Origin: Treponema sp.
GTDB taxonomy: Bacteria > Spirochaetota > Spirochaetia > Treponematales > Breznakiellaceae
DNA: 15,681 nucleotides
Reading direction: 5' to 3'
Assembly: GCA_031288005.1 (NCBI GenBank)
Contig: JAITSE010000081.1
Span: forward strand, 1-15,681
Below, in pieces: positions 5,707 through 13,131 of this stretch; within the stretch, counting starts at the first letter, position 1, and each line of letters starts with the position of its first letter. The position numbers and the translations under genes are program-made. The notes beneath the pieces are model-generated. The model searched no databases, was not told the DNA's origin, and saw only the letters and a program-made list of their open reading frames with translations.

Positions 5707-7455
5707 ATGAATCGCTTGTATTACGGTGATAATATAGATGTTTTGAGGAAATATGTAAAAGACGAGACGGTAAAGTTGTGTTATATCGATCCTCCTTTCA
5801 ATTCAAAACGTAATTATAATTTAATTTATAACAATATTGGCGAAGATGATTTTGCTCAAACTCAGGCGTTCATTGACACATGGACATGGGATGATTCTGC
5901 CGAACACTCTTTAACGGAAATAAAAATAAACGCTGCAAGCGGCTATTCAAGGCAAACAATTGAGCTAATAATTGGCTTTGAAAACGTATTAAAGAAAGGC
6001 GCGCTGTTGTCGTATTTGGTCAGCCTCACACAAAGGATACAGGAAATTTATCGTGTGTTAAAATCTGATGGTACATTTTTCCTGCATTGTGATCCAAGCG
6101 CAAGCCATTATTTAAAAATAATTTGTGACAGTATTTTCTGTTCACAGCGCGGACAGTTTCAGAATGAAATTGTTTGGAGAAGAACAGGGGCGCATAACAA
6201 AATAAAGCGTTTTGGTCCTGTCCATGATATTATATTATTTTATTCAAAAACCGCTGATTTTACATGGAACAGCCCCAAAAGGCCGTATATGCTTGGGCAT
6301 ATTAATGAATATTTTATAAAAAATGGCAATGAATACCGTACCAATTATTATGGGAATGTACTCACTGGTTCAGGGACGCGAAACGGCGATTCCGGCAAAA
6401 TCTGGCGTGGTTTTGATCCTGCGCAAAAAGGCCGCCATTGGGCGATTCCAGCGGCTTTACTCGATGATATAGACGAGGATATTTCAGAATTGAACGTGCT
6501 GGAAAAGCTTGAATATTTTTATGAGAAGGGTTATATAAAAATAATTGAAGGCCATGCCTGGCCAATGTATGAGCATAGGATAAATCAGGATGACGGACAG
6601 CCGGTTTCAGATATTTGGGCTTTTCAGCCATATACTGAGAAAACAGTTTTTGGTACTTTGCAAGGCATAGATGAAGATGTCAGGTGGCTGTCGCCTAAAG
6701 ATAAAGAAAGACTCGGATATCCAACGCAAAAACCTGAAGGGCTTTTGCGCCGTATTATAAAATCCTGCACCAATGAAGGGGATATGGTTCTTGACGCATA
6801 TTGCGGCTGCGGAACCACTATATCTATCGCGGAGGACACAGGGCGTAACTGGATAGGAATAGATATAACATATCACAGTATCAGTTTAATTCTAAGAAGA
6901 TTAGCGGACTCTTTTGGCGATAAAATAATAGAAACTATTGAACTAAACGGCATCCCGCGTGATTTTGATTCGGCAGTGAGTTTAGCCAATAACGCAAATG
7001 ATAAAACAAGAAAAGAATTTGAAAAATGGTCTGTATTGACATACTCCAATAATAAAGCGGCAATTAATGCCAAAAAAGGTGGAGACAGGGGCATCGACGG
7101 CATAGCCTATTTCATTGACGGCAGTCCAACCGGAGAAACACTTGTAAAGAAAGTTATTTTCAGTGTTAAATCGAATGTTAATATGACTCCAGGTTTTGTG
7201 CGTGATCTATACGGCGTCGTTGAACGCGAGAAAGCGGCTTGCGGAGTATTGATTACCCTGTACGATGCGCCGAATCTGGTTAAAGAGGCAAAAACGTATG
7301 GAAAATTTGTCCATAGTTTTTTTGGAACGGAATATGATAAAATATCTGTTGTTTCAGCCAGTGAAATATTATCGGGCGCAAGGCTAAATCTGCCCTTAAG
7401 TTTAGAAGTTATAAAAAAAGCGGAAAGAAGCAGCCGGCAAAAAGTATTGTTTTGA
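5707..7455 (+). CDS. DNA (N6-adenine/N4-cytosine) methyltransferase with C-terminal Mrr-like nuclease domain
   Basis: The 582-residue product has beta-class order: catalytic motif IV DPPF at 28-31 precedes the SAM-binding motif I LDAYCGCGTT (Asp363), with the GYPTQKPEGLLRRII block just before it, as in N4/N6 and type III Mod-like enzymes. After residue ~440 a PD-(D/E)xK-type region appears: GGDRGIDGIAYF (Asp464) and VIFSVKSN (Lys488), followed by FVRDLYGVVEREKAACGVLI, typical of Mrr-like domains fused to such methyltransferases. Ser replaces the usual Glu/Gln before VK, so cleavage activity is uncertain. GGAGGA at 5691-5696 is ten bases from ATG 5707, which rules against ATG 5689, just upstream of and abutting that site. 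The gene is markedly AT-rich against its flanks and sits between direct repeats, with no separate restriction gene: a likely acquired orphan. Confidence 0.88.
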   Translation: MNRLYYGDNIDVLRKYVKDETVKLCYIDPPFNSKRNYNLIYNNIGEDDFAQTQAFIDTWTWDDSAEHSLTEIKINAASGYSRQTIELIIGFENVLKKGALLSYLVSLTQRIQEIYRVLKSDGTFFLHCDPSASHYLKIICDSIFCSQRGQFQNEIVWRRTGAHNKIKRFGPVHDIILFYSKTADFTWNSPKRPYMLGHINEYFIKNGNEYRTNYYGNVLTGSGTRNGDSGKIWRGFDPAQKGRHWAIPAALLDDIDEDISELNVLEKLEYFYEKGYIKIIEGHAWPMYEHRINQDDGQPVSDIWAFQPYTEKTVFGTLQGIDEDVRWLSPKDKERLGYPTQKPEGLLRRIIKSCTNEGDMVLDAYCGCGTTISIAEDTGRNWIGIDITYHSISLILRRLADSFGDKIIETIELNGIPRDFDSAVSLANNANDKTRKEFEKWSVLTYSNNKAAINAKKGGDRGIDGIAYFIDGSPTGETLVKKVIFSVKSNVNMTPGFVRDLYGVVEREKAACGVLITLYDAPNLVKEAKTYGKFVHSFFGTEYDKISVVSASEILSGARLNLPLSLEVIKKAERSSRQKVLF

Positions 7456-7547
7456 AAAAATATTGCGTAAGCGGGCTAAAAAAACCGCGTTCAGCGGGTC
7501 TGCCGGCTCCAGGCTTCATTCGGCCAGGCAGCTTCGCTCCCACATCT

Positions 7548-7570
7548 GCATTGCGGCGGGGCAATGCGGA
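7548..7570. repeat. Right copy of direct repeat, within a hairpin
   Basis: GCATTGC (7548-7554) and GCAATGC (7561-7567) form a perfect 7-bp stem around GGCGGG. The right half lies inside the 16-bp direct repeat 7555-7570 that matches 5665-5680. The following bases up to the tatD ATG also contain AATACGGAA, present in the left copy, so the pre-insertion junction may have been duplicated and rearranged. Confidence 0.7.
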
Positions 7571-7593
7571 GCGTAAATACGGAAGTTAAGGAA

Positions 7594-8451
7594 ATGGAAA
7601 CAATAATCGATACAGGCGTGAACCTGATGCATCCATCGTTTGACAAGGACAGGGAAGCGGTCGCGGCGGCTGCCAGGGCAGATGGGGTCTCTCCTCTGAT
7701 CATCACCGGGACCAGCCTTGAAGACAGCCGGAAGGCCATGGAATACGCCGCGCTTCATCCAGGCTGCCTCTACGCTACCGCGGGGCTGCATCCCCACGAC
7801 GCGAAAAGCTACGGCCCCTCCACTCTCCCCGCGCTCCGGGAACTCGCGCTCCGGGGGGCTGTCGCCATTGGGGAATGCGGTCTGGACTATAACCGGGATT
7901 TCTCCCCCCGGCCCGCGCAGAGGGAATGTTTTGAAAAGCAGGCGGCTCTTGCCGTGGAACTGGGCCTTCCCCTCTTTCTCCACGTCAGGGACGCTTGGGA
8001 AGATTTTACGGCCATACTCCGCTCCTGCGGTGTAAAAGACATGGTAGTCCACTGCTTTACCGGCTCCGCGGCTGATCTGGAGCGCTGTCTTGAAATGGGC
8101 GCCTTCATCGGTCTTACAGGCTGGATTTGCGATGAGAGGCGGGGGCGGGAACTCCGCTCCCTTGCGCGGCTCATACCTCATGACCGCCTTCTTATAGAGA
8201 CTGACGCGCCCTTCCTCCTGCCACGGGACATGAAAGCCAGGGCTGGAAGGAACGAGCCCCGCTTTCTGCGCCATATACTTAGGGTCGTCGCCGGGATACT
8301 GGGGAAGGACGAGGATCAACTCGCCCGGGAAACGCGGGAAAACTCCCGCCGCTTTTTTGGTCTAAGCCTGCACTCAGGCTTAGACCGCGCAAGGGAGACA
8401 GCTTGGTTCCCGCAGGGAAGCATGGATGGTTCCTTCAGGGACCTAGATTAA
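7594..8451 (+). CDS. tatD: TatD-family metal-dependent hydrolase/DNase
   Basis: Closely follows the TatD subgroup: IIDTGVNLMHPSFDKDR at the start, ITGTSLEDS, TAGLHPHDA (66-67 HP), IGECGLDYNRDFS (Glu94), LFLHVRDA (His130), VVHCFTG (His153), GLTGWICDERRG and LIETDAPFLLPRD (Asp204). These are the divalent-metal ligands of a TIM-barrel phosphoesterase with 3'-5' exonuclease activity in studied members. The fold ends near NSRRFFGL (residues 250-257), the usual ~260-residue length. The remaining 28 residues are encoded by palindromic repeat DNA and the stop lies inside a tandem repeat. ATG 7594 matches the family start, with GGAAG at 7581-7585; ATG 7564 in frame would add ten residues from repeat DNA. 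Confidence 0.94.
   Translation: METIIDTGVNLMHPSFDKDREAVAAAARADGVSPLIITGTSLEDSRKAMEYAALHPGCLYATAGLHPHDAKSYGPSTLPALRELALRGAVAIGECGLDYNRDFSPRPAQRECFEKQAALAVELGLPLFLHVRDAWEDFTAILRSCGVKDMVVHCFTGSAADLERCLEMGAFIGLTGWICDERRGRELRSLARLIPHDRLLIETDAPFLLPRDMKARAGRNEPRFLRHILRVVAGILGKDEDQLARETRENSRRFFGLSLHSGLDRARETAWFPQGSMDGSFRDLD
8360..8385. repeat. Perfect 11-bp inverted repeat inside the tatD 3' end
   Basis: GTCTAAGCCTG (8360-8370) and CAGGCTTAGAC (8375-8385) pair exactly around CACT. It begins right where the conserved TatD fold ends. A T6 run lies just upstream (8353-8358), so on the minus strand the stem is followed by A's; it is not a terminator for tatD. Confidence 0.85.
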
Positions 8452-8500
8452 GTCCCCCGGGGACCTAGTCTAAGTCCCTCGGGGAAATATGGATGGTTCC
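8422..8500. repeat. Tandem 22-bp repeat pair nested between copies of ATGGATGGTTCC
   Basis: Two 22-bp units, 8438-8459 and 8460-8481, share GGGACCTAG--TAAGTCCC-CG; each has GGGAC/GTCCC arms and can fold on itself. They are bracketed by ATGGATGGTTCC at 8422-8433 and 8489-8500. The first unit supplies the tatD stop codon (8449-8451). This looks like intergenic repeat DNA that has grown into the gene end. Confidence 0.8.
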
Positions 8501-8528
8501 CTGAGATAGGCTAAAAAACTACCAAAAA

Positions 8529-8549
8529 ACAAAAGTGAAGAACTTTTGT
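8529..8549 (+). terminator. Possible weak terminator or leader hairpin after tatD
   Basis: ACAAAAGT (8529-8536) pairs with ACTTTTGT (8542-8549) around a 5-nt loop. The stem is AT-rich and followed by CCCC rather than T's, so it is weak as a rho-independent terminator. It lies just upstream of the pckG promoter. Confidence 0.3.
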
Positions 8550-8553
8550 CCCC

Positions 8554-8582
8554 TTGCCACAAATTCCCCATTTTTGTAATAT
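8554..8582 (+). promoter_or_regulatory. Sigma70-type promoter for pckG
   Basis: TTGCCA (8554-8559), a 17-bp spacer, then TAATAT (8577-8582). Transcription would begin near 8589, leaving a leader of about 70 nt. A second TTGACA at 8623-8628 has no matching -10 and is probably not used. Confidence 0.7.
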
Positions 8583-8657
8583 GAGCATAGAAATTAATTC
8601 ATTACGTATTGATTTCCCAAGTTTGACATTCGTTTTTATAAGATGTAAGGAGTTTCC

Positions 8658-10481
8658 ATGAAAGTAGAAGAACTAAAACACGCCAAATTGCGAAAATGGA
8701 TTGAAGAGGCGGCAGCCCTCATGTCCCCGAATGCTGTGGAGATCTGTGACGGCTCCCAGGCTGAATATGACCGGATGATCCAGATCACCCTTGACGCGGG
8801 TCTGGCCACCCCCTTAAAAAAGCGCCCCAACAGCTTTCTGTTCCGCTCTGATCCTTCTGATGTTGCCAGGGTAGAAAACCGTACCTATATCGCCAGCGCC
8901 AAAAAGGACGACGCCGGTCCGACGAATAACTGGATCGATCCGGCGGAGTTGAAAAAGACCATGAGCGCTCTATACAAAGGCAGCATGAAGGGCCGGACCA
9001 TGTACGTCATCCCCTTCTCCATGGGGCCGGTGGGATCGGACATTGCCAAGATTGGGGTCGAGATTACCGACTCTCCTTATGTTGTGGCCAATATGCACAT
9101 CATGACCCGTGTGGGGAGCAAGGTACTGGACGTATTAGGGACCGGCGGTTTCTTCGTGCCTTGTTACCACTCGGTTGGCAAAGCCCTTAATCCTGGGGAA
9201 AAGGACAACGGCAAGTGGCCCTGCGCCCCTATGGAAGACAAGTACATCAGCCACTTCCCCGAAACCAGGGAAATCTGGTCCTACGGCTCAGGCTACGGCG
9301 GCAACGCCCTCCTGGGGAAGAAGTGCCTGGCCCTGCGCATCGCCTCGGTTCTGGCCCGGGACGAAGGCTGGCTTGCGGAACACATGCTCATCCTCAAAAT
9401 CACCAACCCGGAAGGTAAGGTCAAGTACATCACCGGCGCTTTCCCCTCAGCCTGCGGCAAGACAAACCTCGCCATGCTCATCCCCACTCTCCCAGACTGG
9501 AAGGTCGAGACCGTGGGCGACGACATCGCCTGGATGAAGTTCGGCCCAGACGGCCGCCTCTACGCCATCAACCCCGAAGCGGGCTTCTTCGGCGTTGCCC
9601 CCGGGACCAATGACGAATCCAACCGGAACGCCATGGAGTCCATCAAAAAGAACACTATCTTCACGAACTGCGGCCTTACCGAAGACAGCGACATCTGGTG
9701 GGAAATGATAGGACATGGCGCCCCCGGCAAGGAAATCATCGACTGGAAAGGCCAGAAACGCCCGGCCCCCCAGACCGACAAGAGCCCCAAAGGTGAGGAA
9801 ATCGCCCACCCCAACGCCCGGTTCACCGCACCGGCGCGGCAGTGTCCGGTTGTCGCCCCGGAATGGGAAGACCCCAAAGGGGTACCCATCAGCGCCTTCC
9901 TTTTCGGCGGACGCCGGCCCAGCACTATCCCCCTGGTGAATCAGAGCAAGAGCTGGATACACGGAGTGTTCATGGGTTCTATCACCGGTTCGGAAGTAAC
10001 CGCTGCGGTCATCTCCGACCAGGTCGGCCAGGTGCGCCGGGACCCCTTCGCCATGCTTCCCTTCTGCGGCTATCACATGGGCGACTACTTCAAGCACTGG
10101 ATCAAGATTGGCCAAACCCATGACGAGAGCAAGCTGCCCAAGATATTCTTCGTTAACTGGTTCCGCAAAGATGCGGACGGCAAGTTCATGTGGCCCGGCT
10201 ATGGGGAAAACTCCCGAGTCCTGGCGTGGATCTTCGACCGCTGTGACGGCAAGGACAACTTTGTGGAAACCCCCATCGGCAACCTTCCCAAACCGGACGC
10301 CATTGAGCCCCCCCAGGGAGTCAGCGCCGGCGCCTTAAAGGAACTGTGCTCCGTGGACATTGAAGGCTGGAAGAAAGAAATCGCCGATGTCAGGAAGAAC
10401 CATTATCCCAAATTCGGCGACAAGCTCCCGAAAGAGCTATACGCGGAACTGGACGCCATCGAAGGGCGGCTTAAGGGCTAG
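8658..10481 (+). CDS. pckG: GTP-dependent phosphoenolpyruvate carboxykinase
   Basis: Interconverts oxaloacetate + GTP and PEP + CO2 + GDP in the cytoplasm, either for gluconeogenesis or, in fermenters, for CO2 fixation toward oxaloacetate. The 607-residue length fits the GTP class (about 600-620), not the shorter ATP class. Key segments are the kinase-1 loop [13 protein letters not shown] (from Phe262, with the class-specific Cys266 and Lys268), kinase-2 [10 protein letters not shown], the [14 protein letters not shown] stretch, and [14 protein letters not shown] near residue 415. The start is certain: AAGGAG at 8647-8652, five bases before ATG 8658. It is monocistronic, with its own promoter (8554-8582) and terminator (10567-10604). 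Codon use is strongly biased to C/G third positions, as expected for a highly expressed gene here. Confidence 0.98.
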   Translation: MKVEELKHAKLRKWIEEAAALMSPNAVEICDGSQAEYDRMIQITLDAGLATPLKKRPNSFLFRSDPSDVARVENRTYIASAKKDDAGPTNNWIDPAELKKTMSALYKGSMKGRTMYVIPFSMGPVGSDIAKIGVEITDSPYVVANMHIMTRVGSKVLDVLGTGGFFVPCYHSVGKALNPGEKDNGKWPCAPMEDKYISHFPETREIWSYGSGYGGNALLGKKCLALRIASVLARDEGWLAEHMLILKITNPEGKVKYITGAFPSACGKTNLAMLIPTLPDWKVETVGDDIAWMKFGPDGRLYAINPEAGFFGVAPGTNDESNRNAMESIKKNTIFTNCGLTEDSDIWWEMIGHGAPGKEIIDWKGQKRPAPQTDKSPKGEEIAHPNARFTAPARQCPVVAPEWEDPKGVPISAFLFGGRRPSTIPLVNQSKSWIHGVFMGSITGSEVTAAVISDQVGQVRRDPFAMLPFCGYHMGDYFKHWIKIGQTHDESKLPKIFFVNWFRKDADGKFMWPGYGENSRVLAWIFDRCDGKDNFVETPIGNLPKPDAIEPPQGVSAGALKELCSVDIEGWKKEIADVRKNHYPKFGDKLPKELYAELDAIEGRLKG

Positions 10482-10566
10482 TAAGCAGCGCCGGGCGGAA
10501 GTCAGCTAATTTAGCGGCTCTTCAAGCGCAGCGTAATAAAGCCCTTTTTTTTAACGCTTTAACAAA

Positions 10567-10604
10567 GAGGACGGCGGAGGAAAGACTGCCGCCCTCGTTT
10601 CTTT
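10567..10604 (+). terminator. Rho-independent terminator of pckG
   Basis: GAGG-A-CGGC (10567-10575) pairs with GCCG-C-CCTC (10588-10596) with one mismatch, and the next bases extend the stem by a wobble; GTTTCTTT follows. A T8 run at 10545-10552 just upstream may add a second weak stop. The interval 10482-10566 otherwise holds only a short GCTAA-T-TTAGC palindrome. Confidence 0.7.
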
Positions 10605-10690
10605 ATTCGTATGAAAACCAAGAAATTTTTTAAGTTCACACTATTTTGATCTTCCGGGGCGCACAGACGGCGAGTCAAAGTCAGTTAAAA

Positions 10691-10730
10691 TTGTAAATTA
10701 TCAAAGCCGCTATTATACTTATCGAATAAG
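10691..10730 (+). promoter_or_regulatory. Promoter and overlapping palindrome for the aldo/keto reductase
   Basis: TTGTAA (10691-10696), 17 bp, TATACT (10714-10719). A perfect CTTAT-CGA-ATAAG palindrome (10718-10730) covers the expected start of transcription and could be an operator. The rest of 10605-10773 is AT-rich with no gene visible. Confidence 0.6.
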
Positions 10731-10773
10731 CGTTTTTCATAGAAAAAAAAAAGTAAAAATATGGAGATTGACA

Positions 10774-11625
10774 GTGGAAGAACGAATTTTAGGGAAAACC
10801 GGCTTATCCGTCGGAGTGTTTAGCTTCGGCGGGATAGCGGTCAGGGATATGCCTCAAAAAGAGGCGACGCAGATTGTAGCAAACGCAATAGAACAGGGTA
10901 TCAACTATTTTGATGTATCGCCGCTTTACGGCAATGCTCAACAGCTATTAGGAGCGGCTGTCAAATCCGGGAGAAGCCGGGTGATCCTTGCCGGAAAAAC
11001 AAACAAAAGAACAAAGGATGCGGCACTGAAGGACCTGCACGAGTCACTCCGGCTCCTGCATACCGATTATATTGACGTGTATCAGCTTCACGCCGTGGCC
11101 GTGGACGAAGTTCATAAAGTGTTCGATCAGGGCGGTGCAATGGAGGCTTTGGAAATGGCGAAAGAGAAGGGCCTTATCAGGTATACTGGTTTTTCAACCC
11201 ATTATGACGAGGCCGCCATTAAGCTTATGGGGGGCTATGATTTTGATACTATGCTTTTTCCGGTAAACTGGGCGAGTTGGCTTAAAAATGGGGTGGGCCC
11301 GGCAGCGCTGGAGGAAGCGGCAAAACGAAATTTGGGATGCATAGCGGTAAAATGTCTAGCCGAGCAAGCCAAAGACAGCGAGTTAGACGGGTATCCCCGC
11401 TGCTGGTATAAACCTATTGCCGATGACCCTGAACTGGCGGATCTAGCCCTGCGTTTCACCCTGTCAAGACAGGTGCATACCGCATTGAGTCCGTCTGATG
11501 TCCGACTGCTTGACCTGGGCCTTTCTATTTTAAAGAAGTACGGAGGTGTCCCAGCGCCGTTGACGGAAAAGGAATTCGCCGTATTAAAAAAGCGGGCGCA
11601 AAAGGTGCTGGTTGCGGTTTTTTAA
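10774..11625 (+). CDS. Aldo/keto reductase
   Basis: NAD(P)H-dependent carbonyl reductase of the AKR superfamily, cytoplasmic. The 283-residue TIM barrel shows the catalytic tetrad: Asp47 and Tyr52 in NYFDVSPLYGNA, Lys75 in ILAGKTNK, and His106 in VYQLHAV. ERILGKTGLSVGVFSFGG is the typical N-terminus. The protein ends soon after the LTEKEFAVLKKRA helix and lacks the CxxC-rich ferredoxin domain that some similar bacterial AKRs carry. I prefer GTG 10774: GGAG at 10763-10766 is seven bases away. TTG 10768 in the same frame would leave one base between them. The substrate is unknown. The gene appears monocistronic, with no neighbour of related function. Confidence 0.92.
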   Translation: MEERILGKTGLSVGVFSFGGIAVRDMPQKEATQIVANAIEQGINYFDVSPLYGNAQQLLGAAVKSGRSRVILAGKTNKRTKDAALKDLHESLRLLHTDYIDVYQLHAVAVDEVHKVFDQGGAMEALEMAKEKGLIRYTGFSTHYDEAAIKLMGGYDFDTMLFPVNWASWLKNGVGPAALEEAAKRNLGCIAVKCLAEQAKDSELDGYPRCWYKPIADDPELADLALRFTLSRQVHTALSPSDVRLLDLGLSILKKYGGVPAPLTEKEFAVLKKRAQKVLVAVF

Positions 11626-11846
11626 TCTATGACAGACTATAACTAAAGAGCTTGTTCAATAAATCAGTTATTGTCGAACTTAGAATTCGCGGCAACCGGG
11701 TTACTGAACCGAAGCTTCGCATTTTGAGAGAAGTTCCGGTTCATGGATAAATCGAAAGGCTATGCCTGCAAAACTCTTGAGCCGCTCACGGATTTACTTC
11801 TTGGTTCATAAAAAAGCGTATTATAAATAAAGGACACAATAGCTTT
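11626..11846. repeat. Intergenic region with TTGTTCAA-type inverted repeats
   Basis: 221 bp without a gene. CAATAA-ATCAG-TTATTG (11657-11673) is preceded by CTTGTT. GAACCG (11706-11711) pairs with CGGTTC (11737-11742) around a CGAAGCTTCG palindrome. The motif CTTGTTCAATAA and the GAACC/GGTTC stem resemble the larger repeat cluster at 13403-13558, so these look like members of one interspersed repeat family. No convincing promoter for the downstream cyclase is seen; TATTAT at 11819-11824 is a possible -10. Confidence 0.55.
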
Positions 11847-12800
11847 ATGGAAACAGTTGATAGGTGTAGTATTTTGGTCATTGATGATGAAAAGAACAAC
11901 CTTTTGATTTTATATAAAATATTATCCCCGGATTATACAATATATACCGCCAAATCAGGCGGCGAAGGTTTACGGCGGGCGGCGGCGGAACGTCCAGATC
12001 TTATCCTTTTGGATATTGTCATACCAGATATGAATGGATTTGATGTCCTTAAAACCCTCAAATCATGTCCCAATCTTAAAGACATCCCGGTCATCATCAT
12101 TACAAGTCTGGACAACGATACTGATGAAGAAAAATGCCTCCTCCTGGGAGCAGTGGACTATATCTCCAAGCCTTTTAAGAATGCCATAGTTATTGCCAGA
12201 GTCAGGAACCATATACAAATCGTTCAGCATATAAGAATGATAGAGCAGCTCAGCAGAATAGATCCTTTGACCGGCATCCCCAATCGGAGATATTTTAACG
12301 AACGTATCAATATAGAGTGGCGGCGGGCTATCAGGGACAAGACGCCTGTTTCTTTCTTGATGATAGATGTGGATAAATTCAAAAATTACAACGATACATA
12401 CGGTCACCCTAATGGAGACGCTCTGTTGCAGGTCATATCAAAAATTTTTATTTCCGCCGCAAGACGTCCTTCAGATGCAGCCGTCCGGCTTGGAGGAGAG
12501 GAATTTGGTATCCTGCTGCCTGAAACTCCAGCGAAAGCGGCTTCCATAATAGCAGAAAGGGTTCGGGAAAAGGTAGAGGCCGCCAGGATACCCCTGACAG
12601 ACGGCAGACTTACTTCGGCTACCATCAGCATAGGCGTTGTTACCATGATTCCCGCAAAACAATCAAGGCAATCCGGGATAGAAGATTTTATCGCCCAGGC
12701 CGATGCAAATCTCTATGCCGCAAAGAACACAGGACGCAACCGGGTATGCTCAGGGTATGTACATAAGCCGGGGTCCGAAAAAACCCGAAACGTGATATGA
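11847..12800 (+). CDS. PleD-like response regulator diguanylate cyclase (REC-GGDEF)
   Basis: Makes c-di-GMP from two GTP under control of phosphorylation. Residues 1-125 form a receiver domain: acidic pocket Asp13/Asp14, phospho-acceptor Asp56 in LILLDIVIP, Thr86 in IIITS, and Lys108 in YISKPF. A helical linker follows, then a GGDEF domain opening with DPLTGIPNRRYF (139-150), metal-binding LMIDVDKFKNYND (Asp174), and active-site GGEEF at 216-220. The inhibitory I-site RPSD (207-210) lies exactly five residues before GGEEF, so product feedback should be intact. There is no EAL or HD-GYP domain. ATG 11847 has AAAGGA at 11829-11834, a somewhat long spacing of 12. The cognate kinase is not in the window. 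Confidence 0.95.
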   Translation: METVDRCSILVIDDEKNNLLILYKILSPDYTIYTAKSGGEGLRRAAAERPDLILLDIVIPDMNGFDVLKTLKSCPNLKDIPVIIITSLDNDTDEEKCLLLGAVDYISKPFKNAIVIARVRNHIQIVQHIRMIEQLSRIDPLTGIPNRRYFNERINIEWRRAIRDKTPVSFLMIDVDKFKNYNDTYGHPNGDALLQVISKIFISAARRPSDAAVRLGGEEFGILLPETPAKAASIIAERVREKVEAARIPLTDGRLTSATISIGVVTMIPAKQSRQSGIEDFIAQADANLYAAKNTGRNRVCSGYVHKPGSEKTRNVI

Positions 12801-12810
12801 TATAAATTAA

Positions 12811-12897
12811 CCAAACCTGCCGCATAGCTCAGACCTGCGGTTTCAGGTCCCGGTAAACCTAATGCTACAGGTTTGGCAGGGCATTAAACCCTTAATG
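12811..12897 (+). ncRNA. Candidate structured RNA with competing helices
   Basis: CCAAACCTG (12811-12819) pairs with CAGGTTTGG (12868-12876) as a 9-bp closing helix, enclosing CCGCA (12820-12824)/TGCGG (12836-12840). TAATGC (12860-12865)/GCATTA (12881-12886) conflicts with the closing helix, and CATTAA (12882-12887)/TTAATG (12892-12897) conflicts with that second helix. Such exclusive pairings occur in attenuators and riboswitches, but no known class is recognised and no T-run follows. It lies 10 bp after the cyclase stop and could simply be repeat DNA. Confidence 0.35.
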
Positions 12898-12951
12898 TGG
12901 AAAAATTTTCTTTCACGGCAAGCAATATAAACGCATCCGCCTATAACTAGC

Positions 12952-13033
12952 TATAATATGTTAAGGTAAGGTAAAAATTTTTTCTGAAGCGTTGCGGAGT
13001 ATTGACACCACAACAATATAGGGGCTTTAATAT
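12952..13033 (+). promoter_or_regulatory. Possible promoters ahead of the 13132 ORF
   Basis: A TATAAT hexamer at 12952-12957 has no good -35. A perfect TTGACA at 13002-13007 is followed after 18 bp by TTTAAT (13026-13031) and after 20 bp by TAATAT (13028-13033). Either could drive transcription toward 13132. The interval 12898-13131 contains no other recognisable element. Confidence 0.35.
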
Positions 13034-13131
13034 AGCCAGAGCGCCTGGTATTTTGTACACATACGAATGTTAATTTAGCGGCATCAGAGAAGACTAGAGC
13101 GGCAGTAAAATTTCATGCTGGGAGGGAAAAC

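Noticed and set aside
7516..8319. Minus-strand frame of 267 codons
   Set aside because: Shadow of tatD, whose metal ligands and family motifs are unmistakable on the plus strand.
9447..10121. Minus-strand frame of 224 codons
   Set aside because: Shadow of pckG caused by its strong third-position GC bias.
12801..12900. Known c-di-GMP (GEMM) riboswitch
   Set aside because: The conserved core sequences of class I are not found; only base-pairing potential is seen.
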